This document shows positions 7,141 through 15,544 of a DNA stretch of 41,356 nucleotides, in pieces (position 1 is the stretch's first letter; the number at the start of each line of letters is the position of its first letter). The translations under genes were made by a program, and so were the position numbers. The notes below the pieces were generated by a model. That model was not told the origin of the DNA, searched no databases, and saw only the letters and a program-made list of their open reading frames with translations. Source of the stretch: Ectopseudomonas mendocina. GTDB taxonomy: Bacteria; Pseudomonadota; Gammaproteobacteria; Pseudomonadales; Pseudomonadaceae. The DNA lies in the NCBI RefSeq assembly GCF_008041835.1, contig NZ_VRYE01000043.1, positions 1 through 41,356 on the forward strand, given 5' to 3'.

Positions 7141-7167
7141 CTTGCAAATTTGTAATCTACCTGTCAT
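7141..7167 (-). promoter_or_regulatory. CusR/CopR-type box upstream of czcR
   Basis: Plus-strand bases 7141-7156 read CTTGCAAATTTGTAAT, a copy of the ATTACAAnnTTGTAAT box with one decayed arm. A further TGTCAT half-site follows at 7162-7167, 11 bp from the first TGTAAT. On the minus strand a possible -10 (TTAAAG, 7113-7108) lies about 38 bp from the box centre. It probably serves autoregulation of czcRS. No other gene starts nearby. Confidence 0.55.
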
Positions 7168-7203
7168 TTGGTTGGCCCGCAGCGCAAGGAGGTGCACTTA
7201 AGC

Positions 7204-7228
7204 AAAAAAAGGCGCCCTACGGGCGCCT
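7204..7228 (-). terminator. rho-independent terminator of the OprD-family gene
   Basis: AGGCGCCC (7210-7217) pairs perfectly with GGGCGCCT (7221-7228) around a 3-base loop. On the minus strand the hairpin is followed by a run of seven T (7210-7204). It stands about 60 bases after the porin stop codon and shields czcRS from porin transcription. Confidence 0.9.
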
Positions 7229-7287
7229 GAAACACATCTTCAAACCAAGGGAGCACAAAAAGAAGATGTGGTGTTGCTCGTAGTGCT

Positions 7288-8610
7288 TCACAGGATCGAG
7301 AGCGGGTACTCGGCGATGAATCGAACCTCATTGAGGTCGGACTCGAAAGCAGTCGCCCGTGTTGTAGCCTGGCGCACCCGCAGAGAGAGGTCCTTGAACG
7401 AGCCTGTCTGTACAACGTAGCGTGCTTCGACGTCGCGTTCCCAGCGCTTCTGTCCGGACAGAGGCGCGCCGTTATCGTCTTGGCGCATATATACCTCATT
7501 TGCGTTGCTGTAATCGGCGCCCCAGCCGCGGGCGTAGCGAGTCATGAACGTAAGCCCAGGTATGCCGTAACCCGCCATGTTCAGGTCATAACGCAGCATC
7601 CAGGACTGCTCTTTAGGTGAGTTGAAATCACTGTACTGGATGGAGTTATTCAGGTAGATCGAGTCCGCTTGGCGCAAGTAGTCAAAGTCGTTGTTACCGT
7701 TGTTTCGCTGATACGACGCCGTGACGGTGTGCGCGCCGAAGGCGACACCCAGACTGGAACTCCAGATGCTGTTGTTAAACTCGCCCAGCAATTTCCGACC
7801 TTCGTCGGTTGCCTTGTAGTAGTTGAAGCTGCCCAGCAGCACGACGGCATCGGAAAGTGGATAGGTGGCCGAGACACCGAAATAATGTTGATCCCAGGCA
7901 TCCTTCAGCCGGCTGGTATACAGGCTAAGACTGAGGTTTTCGTTCACGCTATAGTCGCCGCCTGCGTAGCCGAGCCAAGGCGAGTCGACGCCGCCGCCAT
8001 AAAACGTGACGAAGTCATCGTTCGTGTTGCTGGTATTGGGCTGGCTCATCGCGTGCAGGCGGCCGCCCTGGAGGGTGAGGTCGTCCAGCGAGTTGTTCAC
8101 AACGGTGACACCCTTGAAAGACTCCGGCAGCAGCCGTGCGTCACCAAAGTGCACGACAGGAGTAGCGGGAAATACATCGCCTGCCTTGATCTCGGTGCCC
8201 AAGAACCGTGCTTTCACGGCCCCCCCTACTCGAGAAAAGTCATCCTCGGCATCGCCGGCGCTATTGTAGGGGAGAAGATCGACGGTTCCGCCAGCACCGG
8301 AACGTCCTGATCCAGAATCGAGCTTGAGGCCGAGCATGGCGAAGGCGTCGACGCCGATCCCCACCGAGCCTTGGGTATATCCGGACTCGAAGAAGGCCAT
8401 CAGCCCTTGAGCCCATTCCTCAGAGTAGCCATTGCCGGTTGCGTTCTCACCGTCGCGGAAATCTCGATTGAAATAAAAGTTGCGATTGATCAGCGATAGC
8501 GTGCTGCCTTCGATGAAGCCCTCCGCTGCTGTTTCCGACTGGGCAAAGACCGAGGCGCCGCCCAGTGCCAATGAAAGAGCTGTCAGTGAAAGGGCGGCCT
8601 TTTTGCTCAT
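7288..8610 (-). CDS. OprD-family outer-membrane porin
   Basis: This 440-residue protein starts with a signal peptide (MSKKAALSLTALSLALGGAS then VFAQ), followed by the family's opening GFIEGSTLSLINRNFYFNRD. The rest is a succession of amphipathic strands with alternating aromatics and ends ...EVRFIAEYPLSIL. OprD-type porins take up amino acids, aromatic acids or other small anions and can admit carbapenems. The substrate of this one cannot be told. I chose the ATG at 8610, where the signal peptide begins; an ATG at 8634 adds eight residues. It sits between czcR and czcC, is divergent from czcCBA, and has a CusR-type box at 8723-8738. CzcR is therefore likely to act on it, either up or down. 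A strong terminator follows at 7204-7228. Confidence 0.92.
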   Translation of the reverse strand: MSKKAALSLTALSLALGGASVFAQSETAAEGFIEGSTLSLINRNFYFNRDFRDGENATGNGYSEEWAQGLMAFFESGYTQGSVGIGVDAFAMLGLKLDSGSGRSGAGGTVDLLPYNSAGDAEDDFSRVGGAVKARFLGTEIKAGDVFPATPVVHFGDARLLPESFKGVTVVNNSLDDLTLQGGRLHAMSQPNTSNTNDDFVTFYGGGVDSPWLGYAGGDYSVNENLSLSLYTSRLKDAWDQHYFGVSATYPLSDAVVLLGSFNYYKATDEGRKLLGEFNNSIWSSSLGVAFGAHTVTASYQRNNGNNDFDYLRQADSIYLNNSIQYSDFNSPKEQSWMLRYDLNMAGYGIPGLTFMTRYARGWGADYSNANEVYMRQDDNGAPLSGQKRWERDVEARYVVQTGSFKDLSLRVRQATTRATAFESDLNEVRFIAEYPLSIL

Positions 8611-8722
8611 GATGATGCTCCTGATATACGGCATGTCAGCGTTCGAATGACGTCTCTTGCCTTTTTGTTTTTAGCGCTTGGCCATGATCTCCCCCTACAA
8701 ATGACCGCAGGATTAGCGGCAA

Positions 8723-8738
8723 ATGACGATCTTGTAAT
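8723..8738 (-). promoter_or_regulatory. CusR/CopR-type box upstream of the porin gene
   Basis: Plus-strand bases read ATGACGATCTTGTAAT; the minus-strand reading is ATTACAAGATCGTCAT. This matches the family box ATTACAAnnTTGTcAT with one mismatch per arm. It lies 113 bases before the porin start and 32 bases from the next box, which belongs to czcC. CzcR bound here could activate or repress the porin; the sequence does not decide which. Confidence 0.6.
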
Positions 8739-8769
8739 CTGTAGCGACGCAACCGCAAGCATTCCGTGG

Positions 8770-8822
8770 ATTACAAATTCGTAATGTTGCGGTCACCCGG
8801 TCGATATCCGCCCTTATATAAA
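8770..8822 (+). promoter_or_regulatory. CusR/CopR-type box and promoter of czcCBA
   Basis: ATTACAAATTCGTAAT (8770-8785) is a near-perfect inverted repeat of the same type as the boxes at 4446 and 15314. An AT-rich -10 (TTATATAA, 8814-8821) follows about 40 bases from the box centre, and no good -35 is visible. This is expected for a promoter that depends on a response regulator such as CzcR. Confidence 0.7.
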
Positions 8823-8908
8823 GTCACCGCCGTTTACCCATCAGCTATCTGGCCGGTTTAGCGCGGCTGGAGAAACGCGATCGACAATAAAGGGGGCACT
8901 GCCCGGCA

Positions 8909-10153
8909 GTGTTGCGTATGTACCAAAAGAAACGCTTGTATCTGCTTGCCAGCGGCCTGCTTGGGCTGGCACTGATGTCGCTTGAGGTGGGCGCGCAAGA
9001 AGGTCTGACACTGGAGCGAGCCGTGTCCCTTGCGTATGAACGCAACCCAGAATTCTCCGCCGCGCGGGCAGAGATAGGTATCGCGAGCGGGCTGCGCCGC
9101 CAGGCTGGGGCCATTCCAAATCCGGAATTAGGATTCGAGGTGGAAGACACTCAGTCCGATCGCCAGACTCGCTCAATCACAATCACTCAGCCGATCGAGT
9201 TAGGCGGCAAGCGCGGCGCTCGAATCGGTGTGGCGGACGCCAATCGCTCGATGGTGGATGCCGACCTTGACTTTCGACGCCAGGGGTTGCGTGCAGATGT
9301 GATCCAGGCTTTCTTCGCCGCCTTGCGTGCCCAGGAGGGCATGCAACTGGCCGAGGCCTCTCTGTCATTGGCCGAGCGGGCTGCTAAGGTCGCCGACGCA
9401 CAGGTCGATGCCGGAAAAGTTTCGCCAGTGGAGGCGACGCGCGCCGATATGCAACTGGCGACCGTACAACTGGACCTGCGGCGAGCACGCCAGGAATGGG
9501 ACAACGCTCGACAGATGCTAGCGCGCCTGCTCGGGACCGACGCACCGGAGTTTGGCAGTTTGCTGGGCAGTTTCGAACACCTGCCAGATGTGCCTAGCGA
9601 ATCTGCATTATTGGCGCGCGTGCGTGAGAGTGCCGATATGCGTAGGGCTCTGCGCCAAGTGGCCTTGAGTGAAGCCGAGCTGGGGCTTCAGCGAAGCCAG
9701 CGCTACCCGGACATAAGCGTCAGTATCGGTAGCCAGTACGACGAAATCGAGCGTGAGCGCGTCAACCTCGTCGGCCTCTCTGTTCCGCTGCCTTTATTCG
9801 ATCGTAACCAAGGCAATGTTCTGGCGGCCGCACGGCGGGCGGAGCAGGCGCGTGATCTTCGTAATGCGGCAGAGCTGCGCGTTCGTGCGGAGATCCAGCA
9901 GGCCCTTCGCGACTGGCGTACCGCACGTGCAGACGTCGAGGAAATACGCAACCGGATACTGCCGGCAGGACAGCGAACCGTGGAAGCGGCCACACGTGGT
10001 TTCAGTCTTGGCCGCTTCGCGTTCCTCGACGTGCTCGACGCACAGCGTGCGCTGATAGATGCACGCACGCGCTATCTGCAGTCATTGCAAGCCGTGGTCG
10101 ACGCCTGGGCGCGTATCGAGCGGCTGTACGGACCTACCACTACCTTCGAATGA
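8909..10153 (+). CDS. czcC: CzcC, outer-membrane factor of the CzcCBA metal efflux pump
   Basis: CzcC forms the outer-membrane channel of the CzcCBA tripartite Co/Zn/Cd pump. The 414-residue product has a signal peptide (LLASGLLGLALMSLEVGAQ) and two OEP (TolC-like) repeats rich in Ala, Arg and Gln coiled coils. Family blocks include NPEFSAARAEI, QPIELGGKRGARI in repeat one and LPLFDRNQGN and GRFAFLDVLDAQRAL in repeat two. The start is uncertain. GTG at 8909 has an AGGGGG 13 bases upstream, while ATG at 8918 gives MYQKKRLYLL and would be further from it. It is the first gene of a czcC-B-A operon, with 41 bases to czcB, and is preceded by a CusR-type box at 8770. Confidence 0.94.
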   Translation: MLRMYQKKRLYLLASGLLGLALMSLEVGAQEGLTLERAVSLAYERNPEFSAARAEIGIASGLRRQAGAIPNPELGFEVEDTQSDRQTRSITITQPIELGGKRGARIGVADANRSMVDADLDFRRQGLRADVIQAFFAALRAQEGMQLAEASLSLAERAAKVADAQVDAGKVSPVEATRADMQLATVQLDLRRARQEWDNARQMLARLLGTDAPEFGSLLGSFEHLPDVPSESALLARVRESADMRRALRQVALSEAELGLQRSQRYPDISVSIGSQYDEIERERVNLVGLSVPLPLFDRNQGNVLAAARRAEQARDLRNAAELRVRAEIQQALRDWRTARADVEEIRNRILPAGQRTVEAATRGFSLGRFAFLDVLDAQRALIDARTRYLQSLQAVVDAWARIERLYGPTTTFE

Positions 10154-10194
10154 CCGAAACGCCGCCATTACGTATTGGCGGTGGGGGAGCTTGC

Positions 10195-11502
10195 ATGAAA
10201 AAACAGACGGGAATCGCTCTGGCGGTCGCTTTGGTACTGCTGACCGGCGTTGGCGTAAAACAGGGCTTCGTTCTTGAGGCGCAGGCCAGCGATAACAAGG
10301 CTGAGCACGCCGAGGATGGCCACGCGCATGAGGATGGAGAAAGCGGTCACGAGGAATCTGAGAACGACCATGGGGACGAAGACGGTCATGACGCTGAAGG
10401 CGATGGCCACGGCCATGGTGACGAAAGCGGTCATGGCGGTGAGGAGGACGAGCACGGCAACGAAACGCATGCCGAAGGTGAGATTGAGCTTTCCGAAGAG
10501 CAGATACGTGCCGCAGGCATTCAGCTAAGCAAGGCCGGACCGGCTGAAATCGGCTCGTCTGTATCTTTGCCGGGCGAGCTGCGTTTCGACGAAGACCGTA
10601 CCGCACATGTCGTGCCCCGTGTGGCCGGCGTTGTCGAATCGGTTTCGGTCAACCTGGGTGACCAAGTGAAGAAGGGCCAGTTGCTGGCGGTTATCGCCAG
10701 CGAGCAGCTGTCCGAGCAGCGTAGTGAGCTGGCTGCCGCCGAGCAGCGCCTCCGGCTGGCTCGCACCTTGTTCGAGCGTGAGCGCACCCTATGGCAGGAG
10801 CGTATCTCTGCAGAACAGGACTATTTGCAGGCCCAGCAGAGCCTGCGCGTAGCAGAAATCGACTTGCGTAATGCCCAAGAAAAAACACGGGCGCTGGGCG
10901 GCGGAAGTGGCGCAGGCGTAGGCAACCGCTACGAGCTGCGCGCACCTTTCGATGCAGTGGTCGTCGAGAAGCATATTGTGCTGGGCGAGCGTGTGGATGA
11001 AACGACCAGCGTCTTCACTCTGACTGATTTGTCGCGGGTTTGGGCCACGTTCAGCGTACCTGCCCGTGATTTGATGCGCGTAACCGTCGGCCGAGAAGTC
11101 GAAGTTGTTGCCGGCGAGCTAGGCGTGCGAACAATGGGGAAGGTCGCCCATGTGGGCAGCCTGCTGGGCGAGCAGACGCGTGCCGCGACAGCCCGCGTGA
11201 CCCTGGCCAACCCCGATGGGGCTTGGCGTCCCGGTCTTTTCGTGACGGTCCGAGTTAGCGCCGACGGACGTAGTGTTCCGGTCACGGTTCCAGTCGAGGC
11301 GGTCCAGACCGTCGAAAACGCGCCGACGGTTTTCGTTCGCACGCCGCACGGCTTCCAGGCGCACCCGGTTTCGCTGGGCCAGCGCGACGAAAATCGCGTG
11401 GAAATTCGTGACGGATTGCAGGCCGGCCAACAGATCGCGACCGCTGGCAGCTTCATCCTGAAATCCGAACTCGGCAAAGGCTCCGCCGAGCACGTTCACT
11501 GA
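10195..11502 (+). CDS. czcB: CzcB, periplasmic adaptor of the CzcCBA pump
   Basis: CzcB is the membrane-fusion protein that links the inner-membrane pump CzcA to the CzcC channel. It has 435 residues: an N-terminal signal or anchor helix (residues about 4-20), then a striking stretch at about 30-95 made almost only of His, Glu, Asp and Gly (many HxH, GHE and GHG units). The HlyD/barrel-sandwich fold follows, with VAGVVESVSVNLGDQVKKGQ, a coiled-coil hairpin and the second lipoyl half (ELRAPFDAVVVEKHIVLGE), then a beta-barrel and a C-terminal domain. The His/Asp region probably binds Zn or Cd in the periplasm and hands it to CzcA. I chose the ATG at 10195 because GGGGGAG lies 8 bases upstream; the ATG at 10150 overlaps czcC and lacks a signal peptide. 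Confidence 0.95.
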   Translation: MKKQTGIALAVALVLLTGVGVKQGFVLEAQASDNKAEHAEDGHAHEDGESGHEESENDHGDEDGHDAEGDGHGHGDESGHGGEEDEHGNETHAEGEIELSEEQIRAAGIQLSKAGPAEIGSSVSLPGELRFDEDRTAHVVPRVAGVVESVSVNLGDQVKKGQLLAVIASEQLSEQRSELAAAEQRLRLARTLFERERTLWQERISAEQDYLQAQQSLRVAEIDLRNAQEKTRALGGGSGAGVGNRYELRAPFDAVVVEKHIVLGERVDETTSVFTLTDLSRVWATFSVPARDLMRVTVGREVEVVAGELGVRTMGKVAHVGSLLGEQTRAATARVTLANPDGAWRPGLFVTVRVSADGRSVPVTVPVEAVQTVENAPTVFVRTPHGFQAHPVSLGQRDENRVEIRDGLQAGQQIATAGSFILKSELGKGSAEHVH

Positions 11503-11521
11503 TCCTCCGGATACCTAACTC

Positions 11522-14500
11522 ATGTTCGAACGTATTCTTCGCTTCGCCATCGAGCAGCGCTGGCTAGTGCTGCTGGCGGTCTTGGGCATGGCGGGCGTCG
11601 GGGTTTATAGCTATCAGCGCTTACCTATCGACGCTGTGCCCGACATCACCAATGTACAGGTTCAAATTAACGCCGCAGTCCCAGGCGCGTCGCCGCTTGA
11701 AACCGAGCAACGCGTTACCTTCCCCATCGAGACGGCGATGGCCGGCTTGCCCCACCTGCGCCAGACACGTTCATTATCGCGCTCCGGGTTCGCTCAGATC
11801 ACCGTAATCTTTGATGATGGCACCGATCTCTATTTCGCCCGGCAATTGGTGAGTGAACGGCTGCAGGCCGCGAGCAACGAGCTTCCGCAGGGCGTGGAGG
11901 TCACTCTCGGTCCCATCTCCACCGGCCTGGGGGAAATCTTCCTCTGGACGGTCGAGGCCGAGCCCGAGGCGCGCCGTCCTGATGGTCAGCCCTACACGCC
12001 GACCGACCTGCGTGAAATCCAGGACTGGATCATCAAGCCGCAGCTGCGAAACGTTCGAGGCGTTGCCGAGATCAACACGATCGGTGGCTTCGCCAAAGAG
12101 TATCAGGTAGCGCCCGATCCGAAGCGCATGGCCGCTTACCGAATCACTCTGGAACAGCTCGTCGTTGCGCTTGAGCGCAACAATGCCAACGTCGGCGCCG
12201 GCTTCATTGAGCGTAACGGCGAACAGTTGTCGATCCGCACACCTGGCCAGCTCGGCTCCCCCGCGGACATTGGCAATATCGTCCTGAGCAACGCAGGCGG
12301 CGCGCCCGTGCGGGTTCGCGATATTGCCGAAGTGGGGATCGGTCGTGAGCTGCGTTCAGGGGCAGCCACCGACAATGGACGCGAGGTGGTCCTTGGGACC
12401 GCGTTCATGCTGGTAGGAGAAAATAGCCGTAGCGTGTCGCAGGCCGTCGCGCAGCGCTTGGAGATTATCAACCAGAACCTGCCAAAAGGCGTAAGCGCGA
12501 TAACGGTCTATGACCGGACCGACCTCGTAGACAAGGCAATCGCCACGGTTCGCAAGAACCTGATCGAAGGCGCGATCCTGGTTATCGCCGTGCTGTTTCT
12601 CTTCCTCGGCAACCTGCGTGCAGCCCTGATCACAGCAATGGTCATCCCGTTGTCCATGCTGTTCACCTTCACCGGCATGGCCACCAACAAAGTCAGTGCC
12701 AACCTCATGAGCCTAGGGGCTCTCGACTTCGGCATCATCGTCGACGGTGCGGTGGTCATCGTCGAAAACGCCATCCGCCGGCTTGCCCACGCGCAGGAAA
12801 AACATGGCAGGATTCTGACCCGTAGCGAGCGTTTCCACGAAGTATTCGCGGCGGCCAAGGAGGCACGGCGTCCGCTCATCTACGGCCAGCTGATCATCAT
12901 GGTGGTCTACCTGCCCATCTTTGCGCTCACTGGTGTCGAGGGGAAGATGTTCCACCCCATGGCATTCACCGTGGTAACCGCACTGTTGGGTGCCATGATT
13001 CTATCGGTCACCTTCGTGCCCGCTGCTGTTGCGCTTTTTGTCACCGGTAAGGTGCAAGAGAAGGACAACCGCCTGATGCGCGCGGCGCGCAATGGCTATG
13101 CGCCCGTGCTCGACTGGGTCATGCGTCATCGCACATTGGTATTCAGTGGCGCCGTCGCTAGCGTGCTGCTGTCTGCCCTGCTGGTGATGCGAATGGGTAG
13201 CGAGTTCATTCCGAGCCTTAGCGAGGGTGATTTTGCGCTTCAAGCTCTGCGCGTTCCAGGGACCAGCCTCTCCCAATCCGTGGATATGCAGCAGCGGCTG
13301 GAAAAGGCAATTGCCGAGCAGGTCCCGGAGGTCAAGCGTACATTTGCCCGAACCGGCACCGCCGAGATCGCGGCTGACCCGATGCCGCCGAATATTTCGG
13401 ACAGCTATGTGATGCTCAAGCCCAAGGAAGAATGGCCAGATCCGGACAAATCCCGCGAGCAGCTCATTGAGGACATCCAAAAGGCGGCCGCATCTGTGCC
13501 GGGCAGCAACTATGAGATGTCTCAGCCGATCCAGTTACGCTTTAACGAGCTAATTTCCGGAGTTCGCAGCGATGTGGCCGTTAAGGTGTTCGGGGACGAT
13601 ATGGATGTTCTCAACAAAACAGCTGATGACATCGCGGCGATATTGCAAGACGTACCAGGCGCTTCCGAAGTTAAAGTGGAGCAGACGACGGGCCTCCCAT
13701 TGCTGAGCGTCAATGTGGATCGTGACAAGGCGGCACGCTTCGGGCTCAACATCGGCGATGTGCAGGATACCGTCGCCGCCGCGATTGGCGGACGGGAAGC
13801 CGGAACCTTTTTTGAGGGTGACCGTCGTTTCGACATCGTTGTTCGTCTTTCCGATACGCTGCGTGCCGATCCGGATGTGCTGGCTCGCCTGCCGATTCCG
13901 GTGCCAGCGGTAGCGGGTGCTGCCAACGACCGAATCGACTTTATCCCGCTGGCTGAGGTTGCCACGCTGGAATTCGTGCTGGGCCCGAATCAGATCAGCC
14001 GTGAGGATGGCAAGCGTCTGGTGGTGGTAAGCGCCAACGTTCGAGGGCGTGACATTGGCAGTTTCGTCCAAGATGCGTCTGCAGCAATCGCTGAACGAAA
14101 CCCGGTACCGCCCGGTTACTGGACGACGTGGGGTGGGCAGTTCGAGCAGCTGCAGGCTGCCGCCAAGCGCCTGCAGCTGGTCGTCCCAGTCGCCTTACTG
14201 CTGGTCTTCGTGCTGCTGTTCATGATGTTCAACACACTGCGCGATGGGCTGGTCGTCTTCACTGGCATTCCGTTCGCGCTTACTGGGGGAATTCTTGCAC
14301 TCTGGCTCCGGGACATTCCCCTCTCAATTTCCGCTGGCGTCGGGTTCATCGCGTTGTCGGGTGTGGCAGTACTCAACGGACTGGTGATGATTGCTTTCAT
14401 TAAAGGATTGCTAGAGGAAGGCCGGCCTTTATCCGAGGCTGTGCGTGAGGGCGCACTGGTGCGATTGCGCCCAGTCCTGATGACAGCGCTGGTGGCGTCG

Positions 14501-14686
14501 CTCGGCTTCGTCCCAATGGCGTTGGCCACAGGGACCGGCGCGGAAGTCCAACGGCCTCTGGCGACCGTGGTCATTGGCGGCATCCTGTCCTCGACAGCAC
14601 TGACGCTGCTGGTATTGCCTGCGCTCTATTACACGGCTCTGCAGCGCCGCATGAAACGCAACGAAGAGGATGAGGACGCGAGCTGA
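11522..14686 (+). CDS. czcA: CzcA, heavy-metal RND efflux pump
   Basis: CzcA is the proton-driven RND pump of the CzcCBA system, exporting Zn, Cd and Co from periplasm or cytoplasm. The 1054-residue length and opening (MFERILRFAIEQRWLVLLAV then LGMAGVGVYSYQRLPIDAVP) are typical for the heavy-metal (HME) RND branch. The helix-4 proton relay motif DFGIIVDGAVVIVEN, with Asp, Asp and Glu, is present near residue 402 and is the signature of the divalent-cation (CzcA) group; monovalent CusA pumps differ here. Twelve membrane helices and two large periplasmic loops can be recognised. It lies 19 bases after czcB and is followed by a strong terminator at 14707-14733, so czcCBA is a complete, intact operon. 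Confidence 0.97.
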   Translation: MFERILRFAIEQRWLVLLAVLGMAGVGVYSYQRLPIDAVPDITNVQVQINAAVPGASPLETEQRVTFPIETAMAGLPHLRQTRSLSRSGFAQITVIFDDGTDLYFARQLVSERLQAASNELPQGVEVTLGPISTGLGEIFLWTVEAEPEARRPDGQPYTPTDLREIQDWIIKPQLRNVRGVAEINTIGGFAKEYQVAPDPKRMAAYRITLEQLVVALERNNANVGAGFIERNGEQLSIRTPGQLGSPADIGNIVLSNAGGAPVRVRDIAEVGIGRELRSGAATDNGREVVLGTAFMLVGENSRSVSQAVAQRLEIINQNLPKGVSAITVYDRTDLVDKAIATVRKNLIEGAILVIAVLFLFLGNLRAALITAMVIPLSMLFTFTGMATNKVSANLMSLGALDFGIIVDGAVVIVENAIRRLAHAQEKHGRILTRSERFHEVFAAAKEARRPLIYGQLIIMVVYLPIFALTGVEGKMFHPMAFTVVTALLGAMILSVTFVPAAVALFVTGKVQEKDNRLMRAARNGYAPVLDWVMRHRTLVFSGAVASVLLSALLVMRMGSEFIPSLSEGDFALQALRVPGTSLSQSVDMQQRLEKAIAEQVPEVKRTFARTGTAEIAADPMPPNISDSYVMLKPKEEWPDPDKSREQLIEDIQKAAASVPGSNYEMSQPIQLRFNELISGVRSDVAVKVFGDDMDVLNKTADDIAAILQDVPGASEVKVEQTTGLPLLSVNVDRDKAARFGLNIGDVQDTVAAAIGGREAGTFFEGDRRFDIVVRLSDTLRADPDVLARLPIPVPAVAGAANDRIDFIPLAEVATLEFVLGPNQISREDGKRLVVVSANVRGRDIGSFVQDASAAIAERNPVPPGYWTTWGGQFEQLQAAAKRLQLVVPVALLLVFVLLFMMFNTLRDGLVVFTGIPFALTGGILALWLRDIPLSISAGVGFIALSGVAVLNGLVMIAFIKGLLEEGRPLSEAVREGALVRLRPVLMTALVASLGFVPMALATGTGAEVQRPLATVVIGGILSSTALTLLVLPALYYTALQRRMKRNEEDEDAS

Positions 14687-14706
14687 TATTGGTTTTCTCC
14701 CAACGT

Positions 14707-14733
14707 AGGCCAGGCTTGATGCCTGGCCTTTTT
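14707..14733 (+). terminator. rho-independent terminator of czcCBA
   Basis: AGGCCAGGC (14707-14715) pairs perfectly with GCCTGGCCT (14721-14729) around a 5-base loop, followed by a run of T. It lies 21 bases after the czcA stop. Confidence 0.92.
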
Positions 14734-14824
14734 ATGAATATCCAATCGAAGCTTCGAAGGGTTCACTGAAAGGATTTGTGGCCCCAATGCGCTGGTAACG
14801 ACTGACGGGTACGTTATCGAGAAA

Positions 14825-14850
14825 CAAAAAAAGCGCCTCGAAAGGCGCTT
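14825..14850 (-). terminator. rho-independent terminator of the PtrA-like gene
   Basis: AAGCGCCT (14831-14838) pairs with AGGCGCTT (14843-14850) around a 4-base loop. On the minus strand it is followed by a run of seven or more T (14832-14825 complement). It lies 63 bases after the stop of the small gene at 14914 and faces the czcA terminator, so the two transcripts converge here. Confidence 0.88.
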
Positions 14851-14913
14851 AAATACAGCTTTACCAACGGGATTCGGAAGCTATCGGAGGCGAAGATTGT
14901 TCGGGTGAAGCGG

Positions 14914-15144
14914 TTATTCAGTTTTGGATTCTTTCTTTATTTGCATATTGCTCTGATCCGGGCGCGGATTCTTAGCTTCTAGTCCGTCTATTTTTTCTTC
15001 ACCAGACTCGGTTTCGTGAATCCGTTTTTGTTCTGCACGAAACTTTTCGTTAAATTTCATTGAACGATCGTAGCCGTCTCCTGCATAGGATAATGCGGAG
15101 CCGAAGATTACCGATCCAACAATAATAGCTTTCAACAGATTCAT
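14914..15144 (-). CDS. PtrA-like small periplasmic protein
   Basis: This 76-residue protein has a signal peptide (MNLLKAIIVGSVIFGSALSY then AGD) and a short, very charged mature part that begins GDGYDRSMKFNEKFRAEQKR and ends in Lys and Glu. The layout (small, secreted, acidic Gly-Asp-Arg-Ser-Met start, helical charged tail) matches the PtrA N-terminal-domain family, whose members in Pseudomonas are strongly induced by copper or other metals. The molecular role is not established. I took the ATG at 15144, where the signal peptide begins; the in-frame ATG at 15168 adds eight residues. Two regulator boxes lie upstream (15253-15273 and 15314-15329) and a terminator follows, so it is a single-gene transcript probably controlled by CzcR. 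Confidence 0.7.
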   Translation of the reverse strand: MNLLKAIIVGSVIFGSALSYAGDGYDRSMKFNEKFRAEQKRIHETESGEEKIDGLEAKNPRPDQSNMQIKKESKTE

Positions 15145-15544
15145 ATGGGCAGCCCTCGCTAAATTCAAAGTGGCTTGTTGAGCTTTCCCGGTGAGCTCTA
15201 CAGGTTCTAACGAATTTTGCGCGACTGAAGATAACGGCAGTGTGAGCCAAACATTACATTATTGAAATGTAATCTTCCGCTGTGCAGCTTGAACCACGAA
15301 AGATGATGTGAAGATTACAAATCTGTCATATTCAGATCATGACAAGGGTTAGCCAGTTATCGGCGTATTGAAGGCAATGGCGCACGAACTCGGGCGATGA
15401 TGGTCGGATTTCTGTCAACGGTTTGGAGGCTGTCTCCGTGTCAGACGGTACAAAGGCACTAGTATATTTATTTGTTGCTATAGACGACCGTTTGGCTTCC
15501 TGTGCTTAGTCTTTTTTTAGATTTTTAAGGGTGGTTAAAAACCA
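15145..15544. promoter_or_regulatory. divergent intergenic region with two regulator boxes
   Basis: This 400-bp stretch separates the PtrA-like gene from czcD and holds no gene. It has an AT-rich perfect inverted repeat, ATTACATT and AATGTAAT around ATTGA (15253-15273). It also has a CusR/CopR-type box, ATTACAAATCTGTCAT (15314-15329), the copy closest to the E. coli consensus ATGACAAnnTTGTCAT. For czcD a possible -10 TATATT lies at 15463-15468 without a clear -35. An AGGGTGG-type ribosome site stands about 11 bases before the czcD ATG. The first box suits the PtrA-like gene; whether the second also acts on czcD is open. Confidence 0.6.
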
